Shown here piece after piece: positions 47,827 to 57,381 of a stretch of 64,000 nt of DNA. Source of the DNA: Photorhabdus thracensis (GTDB lineage Bacteria; Pseudomonadota; Gammaproteobacteria; Enterobacterales; Enterobacteriaceae). A program made the position numbers and the translations under genes. The stretch is taken from positions 2,790,001-2,854,000 of the forward strand of contig NZ_CP011104.1 of NCBI RefSeq assembly GCF_001010285.1, written 5' to 3'. The notes under the pieces are model-generated. The model made no database searches. It saw only the letters and a program-made list of their open reading frames with translations, and was not told the DNA's origin. Each line of letters opens with the position of its first letter. Positions within the stretch are counted from its first letter, which is position 1.

Positions 47827-48866
47827 CTCGCTCCTCCCAGATAACTTGTGATAATGTTATTCATTGTCGGAAAATCTATATTGCCTCCCGGGCGGTAGAT
47901 TACCTCTACGTTGGAATAATTCCGGAATTTATCCATAAAGCCGTTAACGCTAGCCTCGTCGAAAGCAAATATTAGTAGTTTAAGAGTGGCATTGCGCAGG
48001 GCTTTTTTTGTCAGCGTTTCAAGATGCTCATCGGCAAATGAAAAACCAAAGACGACGAGAAGGGTAGCCTCTTTATCCAGCTCATTTGAATAGACCCGCA
48101 GCAAATCATAATAAACGTTTTGCAGAAGCGTTTCTTTGAATTTTTCCTTTCTCGGAAGAATAAGAACGTGAGCGAGAACCCACTCTTTCTTTTCATCATC
48201 CGAGTTAAACCCGAGAGGTTTCACCTCAGCGAGGTTGTAGATAATTTTCCCCATGAAATTTTTCCATGAAAGAGAACCATGGAGCTTAATAAGATTAACG
48301 GTAGGAAGTTCGACTTTATAGTTATATAGGTTGCCAGTAGCGCTTACAGAATAGTTAAAACTGCCCGCGTCAAATTCCTCATCTCCCCTGAGATTCGTCC
48401 GTTTGCTGAATCCATCATTGAAAATGACATTATTATTGCGTGTGGCTGCCTCCTCAATAAATAAATCATAATTAGTCGTGAATACGTTTATCCGCCGTGG
48501 AAGCAGACCGGTACGGCGGCGCGTAAGTATTTTTTCTAGCGAAGAGATGAAGGCATCATAGTTCTTTCTGGTGGCATCTACGTTCGAGATAACAAGGGGA
48601 GCAAACGGGGTATCGTTATTGCAGTTCAGCATGCATTCATGCGGAAGCCAGACCGCAGATAAAAACTCGGCAGCCATATCAAAATACTCCTCTTCCTTCT
48701 CATTATTAATAAGCTGCTGGAGATCGTTTTCGATTGTTCCCAGTACTCTGATAGCGGGTAGCGATGCGCCTGACCCGATGAGAAAGTTGATATTGGCCGA
48801 CTGAAACACTCGCTCAAAGTAGTCTCTGTCGCCTTCGTTACCGTAATATGCTCGCTTAACTGCCAT
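47823..48866 (-). CDS. SIR2-like NADase of a SIR2-HerA antiphage system
   Basis: 347 residues. SIR2 features: NAD-binding NFLIGSGASLPAIRVLGT (about residues 29-46), FTTNYDLFIEEAA, catalytic-type His in LIKLHGSLSWKNF, and VVFGFSFADEHLE. Paired SIR2-HerA operons are known antiphage systems: the SIR2 part depletes NAD+ on infection and HerA regulates it and may act as nuclease/translocase. The SIR2 gene comes first and overlaps HerA. The SIR2 gene is intact; its partner is interrupted. Confidence 0.8.
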   Translation of the reverse strand: MAVKRAYYGNEGDRDYFERVFQSANINFLIGSGASLPAIRVLGTIENDLQQLINNEKEEEYFDMAAEFLSAVWLPHECMLNCNNDTPFAPLVISNVDATRKNYDAFISSLEKILTRRRTGLLPRRINVFTTNYDLFIEEAATRNNNVIFNDGFSKRTNLRGDEEFDAGSFNYSVSATGNLYNYKVELPTVNLIKLHGSLSWKNFMGKIIYNLAEVKPLGFNSDDEKKEWVLAHVLILPRKEKFKETLLQNVYYDLLRVYSNELDKEATLLVVFGFSFADEHLETLTKKALRNATLKLLIFAFDEASVNGFMDKFRNYSNVEVIYRPGGNIDFPTMNNIITSYLGGAR

Positions 48867-49311
48867 CTGATACGTCCATGAAATATTAGGATTAAACTGT
48901 ATCAGATCATTTTAACGGTCGCCGCGCACTTTTACATCAATTCTTTCTGTTCTTGGCCCCTATCAACAGCAAGCTAAACGGAGTTTTAGACTTTACCTGA
49001 CCTAGCTCAATTTAGTTATGTACCTTGATTTATGTTATGTCCGCTTCATGGCACTGAGCAGCCTGTCAGAGTAAGTTTCGCTCAAATTCGAGCCCATAAA
49101 AAAAGCCTGAGGCATTTATCTGGAGAAAGCCGAATAGAGTTTTCTAAGGAGACTATGAATAAGTCACTCACTTTAGTTTTTGATATGCGTGTTTAGTTTA
49201 TTATTTTATCAGGAATTAAATAAAGTTCCGACACTTTTTTATGCACTACTTATAAGAGAGACAGTCATATATAATAGTGAAACACCGTTAAGTCGGGGTT
49301 ATCTTCTGCTA
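48867..49311. other. Noncoding gap upstream of the SIR2-HerA pair
   Basis: 445 bases with no convincing frame. The stretch closest to 48867 should hold the leftward promoter of the defence pair. A fragment AAAAAAGCCTGAGGC near 49095 looks like debris of a terminator. Confidence 0.4.
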
Positions 49312-49720
49312 TCAGAATTTGCCATGGTTAAATATATTTTCTGATTTATCTTTTTTAATTATTAATCTACATAAAGAAATGTCTTTTATAAAGATTACTT
49401 TATTAGATAATTCATGATGTAAATTAAAAAAATCATTTAATCGTTGCTCATATTTTCTTGAAAAATGCAATAGCTCTAACGTATTTAAGATAGTTTCTTT
49501 AGGTTGTTTTCGCGTAATTTTAGCGATTAAAAAGCGTTTAATTAAACGAATAATACGTAAGTAATAGGGTACATTCACTCTAAAAATAATGGAACATTCA
49601 ATGAGAAAAGGGTAAAGCCGCTTATCATAAGCCCCCTCAACAATCCATTCATCGGTACTTATAATCATATCAATTTGAGATTTAATAAATTCTTCTGGGT
49701 TTTTACTATACCCATCGTAA
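49312..49720 (-). pseudogene. Adenylate kinase/FlaR-type P-loop protein, N-terminal part missing
   Basis: The frame is open from about 49720 (FNYDGYSKNPEEFIKSQID) through IISTDEWIVEGAYDKRLYPF, FRVNVPYYLRIIRLIKRFL to the stop at 49312. This is the C-terminal two thirds of the small nucleotide-kinase-like proteins often labelled DNA topology modulation kinase FlaR. The Walker A loop is absent because an IS630-type element sits where the 5' end should be. Not functional as it stands. Confidence 0.6.
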
Positions 49721-49765
49721 TTGAAGATGCTTGATTTTTCATTCTTATCAGATCAAGATTGCCCC

Positions 49766-50669
49766 ATGAAAATTACTCTGACAGATGCCCAAAAAGAAGC
49801 CCTCGAATTGATGCATGATACGACCCGTGATGGACGCGTACGTGACCGCATCAAGGCCGTGCTTTTGGCCTCAGAAGCAACTGTCTTGAACACGATTTTT
49901 ATGGCGTATTCATGAAAGTACGGTGAGTCGGCATCTGAAGGATTACTTCTCTGAGGAAAAACTCGCCCCTGAAAATGGCGGCTCTGAAAGCCGTTTGTCT
50001 GCCGAACAAACAACAACATTAGTTGAGTATCTGACCGCAAATTTGATGCACACCACTGCACAAATCGTGGCTTATGTCCGGGCACGATGGCAGGTGACTT
50101 TCACTGTCGCAGGCATGACGAAATGGCTTCACCGCCAGGGTTTCAGCTACAAGAAGCCAGTGGGGGTTCCGCATAAATTTGATGCAGAGAAACAGCAACA
50201 GTTTATTGAGACTTACAACGCGCTGAAAGAAGCCTGTGGCCAGAATGAGCCTATTGTGTTTATTGATGCCGTGCATCCTACCCAGTCCACAAAATTAAGT
50301 TACGGCTGGATGAAGAGCGGGCGGAAGCACCTCAAAGTGGTTGAAACCACAGGCAGCCGTACCCGACTCAACATCATGGGCGCCCTTAATTTACAACGGA
50401 TTGAAGACACCCTTATACGGGAATATCCGGCGATTAACGCGAAAAATGTCGTCCTTTTTTTCGGCGCAATCCGGGAAACCTACCCCCTTTCGCAAAAAAT
50501 CCACATTGTTTTGGATGGTGCGGGTTATCACCGTTCCGAAGTCGTTCAATTTTTTGCAGAAGTGTTAAATATTGAGTTGCACTACCTACCGCCTTCAGAC
50601 GTCGGCGACGGAGACAGAGGAGGTATTTCAGTTGTCATACCACACAACATCCTTGTTTGTTTTATTTAG
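49766..50669 (+). pseudogene. IS630-family transposase, internally and C-terminally damaged
   Basis: Begins MKITLTDAQKEALELMHDTT and RIKAVLLASE, is garbled between 49877 and 49905 (small deletion plus frameshift), then resumes with ESTVSRHLKDYFSEEKL. It continues through VFIDAVHPTQSTKLSYGW (first Asp) and IHIVLDGAGYHRS (second Asp). After IELHYLPP the expected SPNLNPIE with the catalytic Glu is replaced by unrelated codons, so the element is truncated and inactive. Confidence 0.85.
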
Positions 50670-50734
50670 CACTGTGCCTGACATACTTTTCAGTACTATC
50701 GGGCTGCCTGCCAAAACAACGGACACATAAATGT

Positions 50735-50835
50735 GACTTATTCAGGCCGTGATTAGAGTCTAATCATATGATTACCCGATACCGGGAAGAATACTGTGCA
50801 AAACCAGAAAGGATGACGATAAAAAATTCAACATG
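50735..50835 (+). repeat. 101-bp direct repeat, copy A
   Basis: Matches 52358-52458 over 101 positions with six differences by my count. Contains the perfect palindrome GATTAGAGTCTAATC. Each copy lies upstream of a toxin-antitoxin pair and just downstream of a transposase remnant. After this copy AAAAAATG is tandemly repeated. Confidence 0.85.
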
Positions 50836-50939
50836 AAAAAATGAAAAAATGAAAAAATGAAAATTATCCTCCCAATAATGAAGGTCTAATATAAACCACA
50901 CATATTATATATTGAAAAGATTTAAATTTAGCCAAACTA

Positions 50940-50981
50940 ACACGCAGTGTCATTTTTTACTTGAAAAGTAACACGGCGTGT
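50940..50981. promoter_or_regulatory. Paired operator palindromes upstream of the HigBA-like genes
   Basis: ACACGCAGTGT at 50940-50950 and the perfect palindrome ACACGGCGTGT at 50971-50981, centres 31 bases apart, i.e. the same helix face. Likely autoregulatory sites for the HTH antitoxin encoded 440 bases downstream. Confidence 0.55.
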
Positions 50982-51019
50982 CAGTATTATGTCATCATAG
51001 ACAGCATGGAGAAGTTACG

Positions 51020-51343
51020 ATGGATTATTTGGAGTTTATCGAAACTACCGCTTTCAGTAAGGTTAGAGCAGAACTCATAAAAGATAATGAGTTTCAGGAG
51101 CTTCAAACTTACTTGTTGAAGTATCACGAACATGGCGACACGATTAGTCAAACTGGTGGGTGCAAAAAGATTCGCTGGGGTCGCAAAGGGATGGGTAAGC
51201 GCGGTGGGGTACGAGTTATTTACTATGTCAGGACGTTAAGTGGTCGATTGTATTTGTTGTTTATTTATCCGAAAAATGTACAAGAAGACCTGACACAAGC
51301 TCAGAAAGCACAATTGAAAAATGCTGTTCAATATATGAAATAA
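51020..51343 (+). CDS. RelE/HigB-type toxin
   Basis: 107 residues from ATG at 51020 with GGAGAAG upstream. The sequence FQELQTYLLKYHEHGDTISQTGGCKKIRWGR, quoted partly (YHEHGDTISQTGGCKKIRWG), plus GGVRVIYYVRTLSGRLYLLF and YPKNVQEDLTQAQ, is typical of the HigB2/RelE mRNA interferases whose gene precedes an HTH antitoxin. Cleaves mRNA at the ribosome when free. Toxin-first gene order and an 80-base gap to the antitoxin. Confidence 0.85.
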   Translation: MDYLEFIETTAFSKVRAELIKDNEFQELQTYLLKYHEHGDTISQTGGCKKIRWGRKGMGKRGGVRVIYYVRTLSGRLYLLFIYPKNVQEDLTQAQKAQLKNAVQYMK

Positions 51344-51423
51344 AATGCAGCCTTCGGGCGGTTAACTTCTCCAATTTTATATCTAAATTTTCAGAGAATG
51401 ATCTAACGTATTGAGGATAAATT

Positions 51424-51720
51424 ATGGAAGAAAACATGTTTAAAGAGCTTTTGAGTAGTGTAAATGAGATGGTCGCTATAGAAAACGGTGAATTTCAGCC
51501 TAAGCCTGAACATGTTCATCGTCATGCTATCCCTAATGTTAAATTAATCCGCAAAAATTTCGGTATGAAACAATCCGAGTTTGCGGAAATGGTAGGGGTG
51601 AGCATTAGACTGGTGCAAAGTTGGGAACAAAACCAGAGAATACCATCAGGGGTCGCATTGAAGATGCTATTTTTAATAGAGAAAAATCCGAATATCGTAG
51701 ACACGTTAAGATCTATTTGA
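51424..51720 (+). CDS. HTH antitoxin of the HigA/NadS type
   Basis: 98 residues. C-terminal Xre-type HTH: VKLIRKNFGMKQSEFAEMVG, VSIRLVQSWEQNQRIPSGVA, LKMLFLIEKNP. It neutralises the toxin encoded just upstream and represses the operon. GAGGATAAATT precedes the ATG. Confidence 0.87.
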   Translation: MEENMFKELLSSVNEMVAIENGEFQPKPEHVHRHAIPNVKLIRKNFGMKQSEFAEMVGVSIRLVQSWEQNQRIPSGVALKMLFLIEKNPNIVDTLRSI

Positions 51721-51721
51721 G

Positions 51722-52300
51722 CTAGAAAAGCATTGCTAATTGTCTAGAACGTTTAGGTAAAGATTGCTGTTTTTTATGCACGTTCGGAAAGTAACTGCGT
51801 TGAGCTGTTACTTTCCGATATAACGTCATACTTGCAACGTCCACAATGTGGACGTGCTGTTTCAGGACAGCAAAATCTATGGTCACCACGTCAGGCTGCC
51901 CATGCTGACGCATTGCCTTTTTAAAGAAGCGCAGTGCGGCCTTCTTATCCCGATAAGCCGTCAGCAAAAAATCAATTGTATTACCGCCCGAATCCACTGC
52001 CCGGTAAAGGTAACTCCATTGTCCTTTGATTTTGATATTGGTTTCATCCATGCGCCACCGACGCCCAACAGCGGGCTTACTACGCCGGTAGCGTTTAATC
52101 ATCAACGGAACTAAACGATGAACCCAACGAGAGAGAGGGGAATGATCAATGGCAATCCCACGCTCCGCCATCATTTCTTCCAGATTACGCAGGCTCAGCG
52201 CGTAGGCCAGATACCAGCGAACACACTGAGCGATGATATCAACAGGATAGTGCCGGCGTTTGAACGCTTCTCGAATCAGGGACATCGTCAGTTCAACCAA
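51722..52300 (-). pseudogene. IS6-family transposase, C-terminal part lost
   Basis: Starts MSLIREAFKRRHYPVDIIAQ with RWYLAYALSLRNLEEMMAER and the first DDE motif RRWRMDETNIKIKGQWSYLYRAV, plus DFLLTAYRDKKAALRFFKKA. After QPDVVTID (second Asp) the frame changes to unrelated residues. The DHRFIK...Glu part is absent. Decayed IS26-like relic ending at the antitoxin stop. Confidence 0.85.
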
Positions 52301-52357
52301 TAAAAAAATGCAATATTATCCAAACAGCGCTTAATGCGACAGCACCCACAGAAATAC

Positions 52358-52458
52358 GACTTATTCAAGTCGTGATTAGAGTCTAATCATATGATTACCT
52401 GATACCGGGAAGCATGCTGTGCAAAACCAGAGAGGATGACGATAAAAAATTCAACATG
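52358..52458 (+). repeat. 101-bp direct repeat, copy B
   Basis: Second copy of the 50735-50835 repeat, same orientation, about 130 bases before the second toxin gene. Probably a relic of one mobile unit or a duplication; it could recombine and delete the first toxin-antitoxin pair. Confidence 0.85.
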
Positions 52459-52591
52459 CAAAATTGAGTTACCCCAGACATCAAATTCAAATGCAGCGCC
52501 TGTAGGCATATGAGTAACCCGATAACCCCATTATTCGTACCGAAAGATGCTACATTGACAGATTCGTAGCTTTAAAGATACAATAATTTAT

Positions 52592-52909
52592 ATGAACACG
52601 ATCAAACATTATCTCACCTCCGATAACCGTGACTTGTATATGGAGTTCCTGAAAGGTATTCGTGACCCTATAGCGAAATCGAAAATCTCGTCACGGGTTA
52701 ACCGAATGGCTACCGGAAATTTTGGTGATCATAAACCTTGTCGAGAGGGTGTCTGGGAGCTTCGCATAGATCAGGGGCCAGGCTACAGAGTGTATTACAG
52801 CTTAGTTGGTCGTGAAGTGGTGTTATTGTTAGTTGGGGGCGATAAACGAGCCCAAGACGCCGATATAGATCAGGCGATTGAATGTCTGAAGGACTATTTG
52901 AAGAGGTGA
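52592..52909 (+). CDS. RelE/HigB-type addiction module killer protein (Gp49 family)
   Basis: 105 residues. AKSKISSRVNRMATGNFGDH, GVWELRIDQGPGYRVYYSLV and LLLVGGDKRAQDADIDQAIE are the hallmarks of the putative addiction module killer family (phage-derived Gp49-like HigB). Stop is two bases before the antitoxin start. It likely inhibits translation by mRNA cleavage. Confidence 0.9.
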   Translation: MNTIKHYLTSDNRDLYMEFLKGIRDPIAKSKISSRVNRMATGNFGDHKPCREGVWELRIDQGPGYRVYYSLVGREVVLLLVGGDKRAQDADIDQAIECLKDYLKR

Positions 52910-52911
52910 TT

Positions 52912-53223
52912 ATGGCTAAAGCACGTTTACATGATGATGCAATGGTGCAGCTTCTCCGTGAAGATCCTGAGTTTGCTCAGCATTATCTGCATCAGGCATT
53001 TGTTGACATGGATGAAAAAGGCGGGCAGGAAGCATTTCTTATGGCATTACGTCATGTTGTAGAAGCGCGAGGAGGAATGGCACAGATTGCAGATAAGGCA
53101 GGTGTTTCACGCGAGACTCTGTACCGAACGCTGTCGCCTAAAGGCAATCCGACTTTGAAAACTTTGCGTAACGTCGTTGCAGCAACAGGATTTCAATTCT
53201 CTCATATCGCATTAATGGCTTAA
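52912..53223 (+). CDS. Addiction module antidote protein, HTH type
   Basis: 103 residues from ATG at 52912 with AAGAGG upstream, immediately after the killer gene. ALRHVVEARGGMAQIADKAG and VSRETLYRTLSPKGNPTLKT form the helix-turn-helix; this is the standard antitoxin of the killer family next to it. Confidence 0.9.
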   Translation: MAKARLHDDAMVQLLREDPEFAQHYLHQAFVDMDEKGGQEAFLMALRHVVEARGGMAQIADKAGVSRETLYRTLSPKGNPTLKTLRNVVAATGFQFSHIALMA

Positions 53224-53937
53224 TTCTGCCAGATAATTATAACCGTCAAGCCTGTGATTAACGACGGTTTTCGACCCACATCAGCCTTATATTAGGCCGA
53301 ACGGGAAAAACTGTTAGTCAATGCCGCGCAAAAGCGCAGTTATGTTTATACAATTAATTTAAACAATAAATTAGCTTCTTAACGTGGTTTCTGAGACGAT
53401 CCCAAAACAGAAACATATCCCCCTAACCGGGACATAAAAATCCGTGGAGCAATCGCTTAAATGCTCTCCGCATCAGAATTAATGAGCTAGCCGGAGTACG
53501 GTTGATAGTTCTGCATTAGCTATAGCAGCATAAACACCAATGTAGTGCCCCACACAATTTCATGCTCTCTAATATAAAATGTTATTTTTCCTGCTTTACC
53601 AGCACCATAACACCACAGGCAACCGTCGGAGCATAACGCCACTCATACAGTAAGTTTTGTAATGTAATCCCTGTTCACTCCCAGCGAGGGATCACCACTC
53701 TAACCATCCGGTAACGCCATGTCGGGTAACGCGCCAGAACCGAACAGGCCAGCTGTATCTGAGCAGGCCGCATCAAATGGGAACGAAACAGAATATCCCT
53801 GTCTGCCCGCAAAAGTGCCCCCTCAAGTTCGCGAACAAATGCCGCATGAAAACACCGGGTTCGGCTCCGTGTCAGACGCCCTATCCTGTCAGTCGGGGAA
53901 AGATGAATCCAACATTCCGCACCCAATTCAGGAATAA
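53224..53937. other. Degenerate noncoding stretch
   Basis: About 700 bases with several short overlapping frames on both strands (for example 53719-53937) that share no codon pattern or recognisable domain. I see no gene here. Composition and position between IS relics suggest decayed island DNA. Confidence 0.45.
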
Positions 53938-54364
53938 AAAGACTCGTATGGTGGCCCCAATATTTTCAGCAGGGCATTTTGGTACGGTTGCATTCCCGTC
54001 ACCATCCTGTGTTCTTGAAATTCAAAGGTATTAATACCTTCGAAAGTTAAAAATACCCAACGAGCGGTGGGCGATTGCGTCTGCTGCTGCTTCATATCCG
54101 GGTAGAATGCCTTGCTTTGTTTCAGACCCGTGCGAATTTTATGTTCAGCGCCGCATACACCATTAAACTACACGTCATCACCATCAATAAGGCTTCGATG
54201 CGTTCCGGTTTTTTCAGGTACATTGATGAGGTTAAGAACTCGGGACTTTTTAGGAATCGAAAACCTCGCTCAACTTTCTGCTGGGCTTTGTAATTCGCGA
54301 GCAACGCGGCCATATCCAGCGCCTTATCGTCCGCTTCATTGGTCGCCAAAATAAACATCCCCAC
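53938..54364 (-). pseudogene. IS1634-like transposase C-terminal relic
   Basis: Leftward pieces MFILATNEADDKALDMAALL, YKAQQKVERGFRFLKSPEFL and KKPERIEALLMVMTCSLMVY are the C-terminal part of an IS1634/IS4-type transposase with the YREK-like Glu region. After a frameshift near 54130 the text continues PTARWVFLTFEGINTFEFQE and LLKILGPPYE, the usual C-terminus. The N-terminal two thirds are missing; an IS50-like element lies immediately upstream. Confidence 0.8.
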
Positions 54365-54371
54365 CTTGAGT

Positions 54372-55871
54372 CTGTCTCTTGATCATATTTCATAGATCAA
54401 GAGACTTGGACAGTAAATAACCTTCAAGGATGGTTTGTAACATGAACCATCCTTGCCACAGCCTTTCCCATCCCACTCGGCCATTTCGTTTTGAGTCATA
54501 CCAACCCGCTAGTTTTCCCAAATTAATATAGGCCCAGTAAACACTTGGCGCTGTCTTAGGGACCTTTTTCTTTTCTTGCTTTACCCACAATAACTTCCAC
54601 GCTAGCGGGCTTAATAGCGTTTCACAACTCTGTTTTTCCGCCTCTGATCTATTGAGACCCACATAGCGCAACTGATGAACACGCACGGCGATAAACGCCA
54701 GGATCACCACCATTTTTTCCAGATTTGCTTTACGTTGCATCCGCAGCGCTTCTACCTGTGTCCCGCCACTTTTCCACGCTTTGTGAAACTCTTCAATGAG
54801 CCAGCGTTTTTCATAGTAGTCCAGAATACGGTGGGCATCTTCTTTACCTTTTACCGGCTCCGATGTCAGAATGTGCCAGCTCAGCTCCTTGTCGTTATTC
54901 GTTTCCTGACAACTCACATAATACAGCGGTATCGGCTCCCCTCGTTTATTGGCCGGCATTTTGAGCGTGACAGGGGCGTAACGGACGTCGCAGAGAGCTT
55001 CACGCGCCTTACGCCCACCTCGTTGTTTAACCTGAACGGTTCTTTTATCTGCGGGCTGCAAAGATTCACTGAACAGATAAAGTTTATCTGAGCTTTGTTC
55101 AATGCAACGGCTTTGCATTGAACGCACAATAAAACGCTGCTGATGCGTGATTTTATAGGTCCGATAGTCAATAATGTCTGCCTCGCGATCACAAACTGAA
55201 ATGACCTTATTCATATCACTGCCAAGACGAGTTTCTGTTGCCTGAGAGGCGCGTTCCCACTTATAACTTTCCTTGTCTTTATACGGCCGGGAAGCCCGTT
55301 GCGCTTTCTTGCCATAATGACTCAGCTCTCTCGTCCAGCGCGTTTGTTCAATCAGGCCAATGACCTGTTCTTCTCTGGGGGCAAAAAGCAAAACGGAATG
55401 GGCATGCAGGCCGGTGGCACTTTTTCGTGATGAGGTATAGCCCATTTCATCCCGAACCGTCTGATGAGTGAACTCCAGTGAGGTTGTATCTTCCAATGCC
55501 AGCAAACAGTCATAGGACTTAGCTTGTTCAGCCGTTGCTGCAAATCCGGCCTCTGCAATGGCCGTTGCGTCAATGGCCCGGTTACGCGTAAATCGATAAG
55601 CGGCTTCAATATCCGCAGGTGTTTTGAGTGATTGCACAATAGATTGCCCGATATGGTTGGCTAAAGAGGCGGTGAATTTGATAAGACGCTGGGTTCGTCG
55701 GCTATCGCCCAAATTTGCGCGAGAAAAAGTCTCATAAGCCCATTGTTCTGCGTGAGTTTGGAACATTTTACCGTACCTCAATGAAATAGTTATTACTAAG
55801 ATCAGCAAAATAGAAAAAGATTCAAAAAAATCCCCCGATTTTTTATCAGGGGATTTGTGTATGAAAGACAG
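54372..55871 (-). mobile_element. IS50/Tn5-like insertion sequence (IS4 family)
   Basis: Right-hand terminus CTGTCTCTTGATCATATTT at 54372 is nearly the Tn5 inside end. The other end reads CTGTCTTTCATACACAAAT (inverse, ending 55871), like the Tn5 outside end. The flanking 9-mers (ACCTTGAGT and ATCTTGCGA) are not a clear target duplication, so one side may have rearranged. Confidence 0.8.
54390..55766 (-). CDS. IS50-like transposase, Tn5 Tnp family
   Basis: 458 residues from MFQTHAEQWAYETFSRANLG. Tn5-type DDE residues: LLALEDTTSLEF (Asp), VISVCDREADIIDYRTYK (Asp) and YYEKRWLIEEFHKAWKSGGT (YREK-like with Glu). Close to the 476 residues of Tn5 transposase. No disruption seen, so it may be active. 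Confidence 0.93.
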   Translation of the reverse strand: MFQTHAEQWAYETFSRANLGDSRRTQRLIKFTASLANHIGQSIVQSLKTPADIEAAYRFTRNRAIDATAIAEAGFAATAEQAKSYDCLLALEDTTSLEFTHQTVRDEMGYTSSRKSATGLHAHSVLLFAPREEQVIGLIEQTRWTRELSHYGKKAQRASRPYKDKESYKWERASQATETRLGSDMNKVISVCDREADIIDYRTYKITHQQRFIVRSMQSRCIEQSSDKLYLFSESLQPADKRTVQVKQRGGRKAREALCDVRYAPVTLKMPANKRGEPIPLYYVSCQETNNDKELSWHILTSEPVKGKEDAHRILDYYEKRWLIEEFHKAWKSGGTQVEALRMQRKANLEKMVVILAFIAVRVHQLRYVGLNRSEAEKQSCETLLSPLAWKLLWVKQEKKKVPKTAPSVYWAYINLGKLAGWYDSKRNGRVGWERLWQGWFMLQTILEGYLLSKSLDL

Positions 55872-56634
55872 ATCTTGCGACAGGGAATTTGGAATGATTT
55901 TATCGTCTGTAGCGGGTCGGTTTCATTTCCTCTGTCTGTTTTGGCGGTAAAATAATTCACACAGAACAGGGGATCATTCAGTTTTGCCCCAGCGGCCCGG
56001 CACGCTCCAGCAAAATCTCCAGTCGCGGATACAACCATTTCACCACCGGCACCTGGTGTTCATAATGGTTCTTACTCCCCTCGGAACAAAGAATAATCCG
56101 GCGCTCATTCAGATCAACATCCCCCAGCCGGATATGTGCCGCATCCCGGTATAACGCAACGTATCCAATACTGTCAGCCAGTACCAGGTCGGATATAATG
56201 CACAGCGGGCACGATGGTTATCCCCTGTCCGTCGCTCCCGCTCTTCAAATTGCCCCATCGTGAGATACAAGGCTGTCAGTTGTTTTTTGGTCAATGTTTT
56301 CTTTTTATTTTTGTTCGTATTGACCTTTACACCATTAAATGGGTTTTCCGTTTGGGGCAGTATTTTTTCTTCTATCGCCAAATTAAACACCGCCTGCATA
56401 TGCGTAATCTTACTGTTCCAGGTCACACCTTTCAGTCCGCGTTGATGCAACACATATCTGCGCCATGCCAGGACCTGCTGTCGGGTCACTTGAGCAGGCC
56501 GATTGTTGACACCTGCAAATACCTTGAATGTATTCACCACCTTGCGATAACTTGACTCCGTATCCGGCCGCAAAATTCTGGCAAAAAAATACTCATCCAG
56601 CAGGTCATTCCAGGTCAGTCGGTTTATTTTTCAT
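55872..56634 (-). pseudogene. Tyrosine recombinase (integrase), multiply frameshifted
   Basis: From ATG at 56634, MKNKP shifts frame to LTWNDLLDEYFFARILRPDT and SYRKVVNTFKVFAGVNNRPA, RALYPTWYWLTVLDTLRYTG with the first catalytic Arg in TGMR. A second shift leads to HIRLGDVDLNERRIILCSEG and HQVPVVKWLYPRLEILLERA. The C-terminal His/Arg/Tyr part is missing where the IS50-like element lies. A dead integrase of another mobile unit. Confidence 0.8.
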
Positions 56635-56818
56635 CTCCGTCTTGTTGGATAAAAACTCCGGCCCAAGAGCCGGAATTTTCTTCTTTTAGGGTAACCGGAA
56701 TAAATGGTTGATACCATCCAGTTTTTAGGTTGACCCTAACCGCTCTCTCAACAGATTAACTGGTTGTTAGGAATGTGTGATGCTATCGCTCTGACAAGGC
56801 TAGGTGTATCCCGATTCA

Positions 56819-57277
56819 TCACAATGGAAGCGCCCTATTCTGGATCACGCTCTTCATGACCAGCGTGGAAGTCAGGCGCTGCACGCCAGGCATAGCCGAG
56901 AGCCGATTGTCATAAAGCTTCTGGAAGGCCTCAAGGTCTTTTGCCACCACATTTAGCATGTAGTCAGGATCGCCGAACAGTCGTCTTGCTTCGATAACTT
57001 GGGGTATATCGATAACAGCGGCCTCGAACTTAGCCACGCTTGTCTGGTTGCCATCCCTCATCGTCACGAACACCAATGCTGAGAAATTCAACCCAAGGGC
57101 AAGCGGGTCAAGTTGAGCTCTATAATCTCGTATCGCACCTGATTGCTCTAGAGCCTTCAAGCGGCGGTGGCAGGGTGACAAGCTCAAACCAATTCTTTCG
57201 GCTAATTCTGTCACTGTTAGCCTGCCATCCAATTGGAGCTCTGCAAGAATTTTCTTATCAAAACTGTCAATTGCCAT
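56819..57277 (-). CDS. Lrp/AsnC-family transcriptional regulator
   Basis: 152 residues: N-terminal HTH (FDKKILAELQLDGRLTVTEL, AERIGLSLSPCHRRLKALEQ), then the ligand-binding RAM domain (IEARRLFGDPDYMLNVVAKD). Divergent from a LysE-type exporter with about 100 bases between. Such pairs are common, the regulator sensing the amino acid that is exported. Confidence 0.92.
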   Translation of the reverse strand: MAIDSFDKKILAELQLDGRLTVTELAERIGLSLSPCHRRLKALEQSGAIRDYRAQLDPLALGLNFSALVFVTMRDGNQTSVAKFEAAVIDIPQVIEARRLFGDPDYMLNVVAKDLEAFQKLYDNRLSAMPGVQRLTSTLVMKSVIQNRALPL

Positions 57278-57381
57278 TTTCCTTCCATCTTTACTGTCTT
57301 TTTGGGTTTATTTTGGAAGCACATTTTATCAAAACAGGGATATTCTTCCCATTATATTTTAGCGGTGATGAGGGATTAAAT

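Noticed and set aside
50821..50870. CRISPR-like or functional tandem repeat (AAAAAATG repeated)
   Set aside because: Only a few copies of a short low-complexity unit without spacers; most likely simple slippage.
53719..53937. Overlapping short frames on both strands (MSGNAPEPNRPAVSEQ... and its antisense)
   Set aside because: Opposite-strand overlap and no family resemblance; region looks decayed.
57040..57381. Upstream extension of the exporter frame
   Set aside because: It runs antisense to the Lrp-type gene and through the promoter region; the GTG at 57382 has a ribosome site and gives normal family length.
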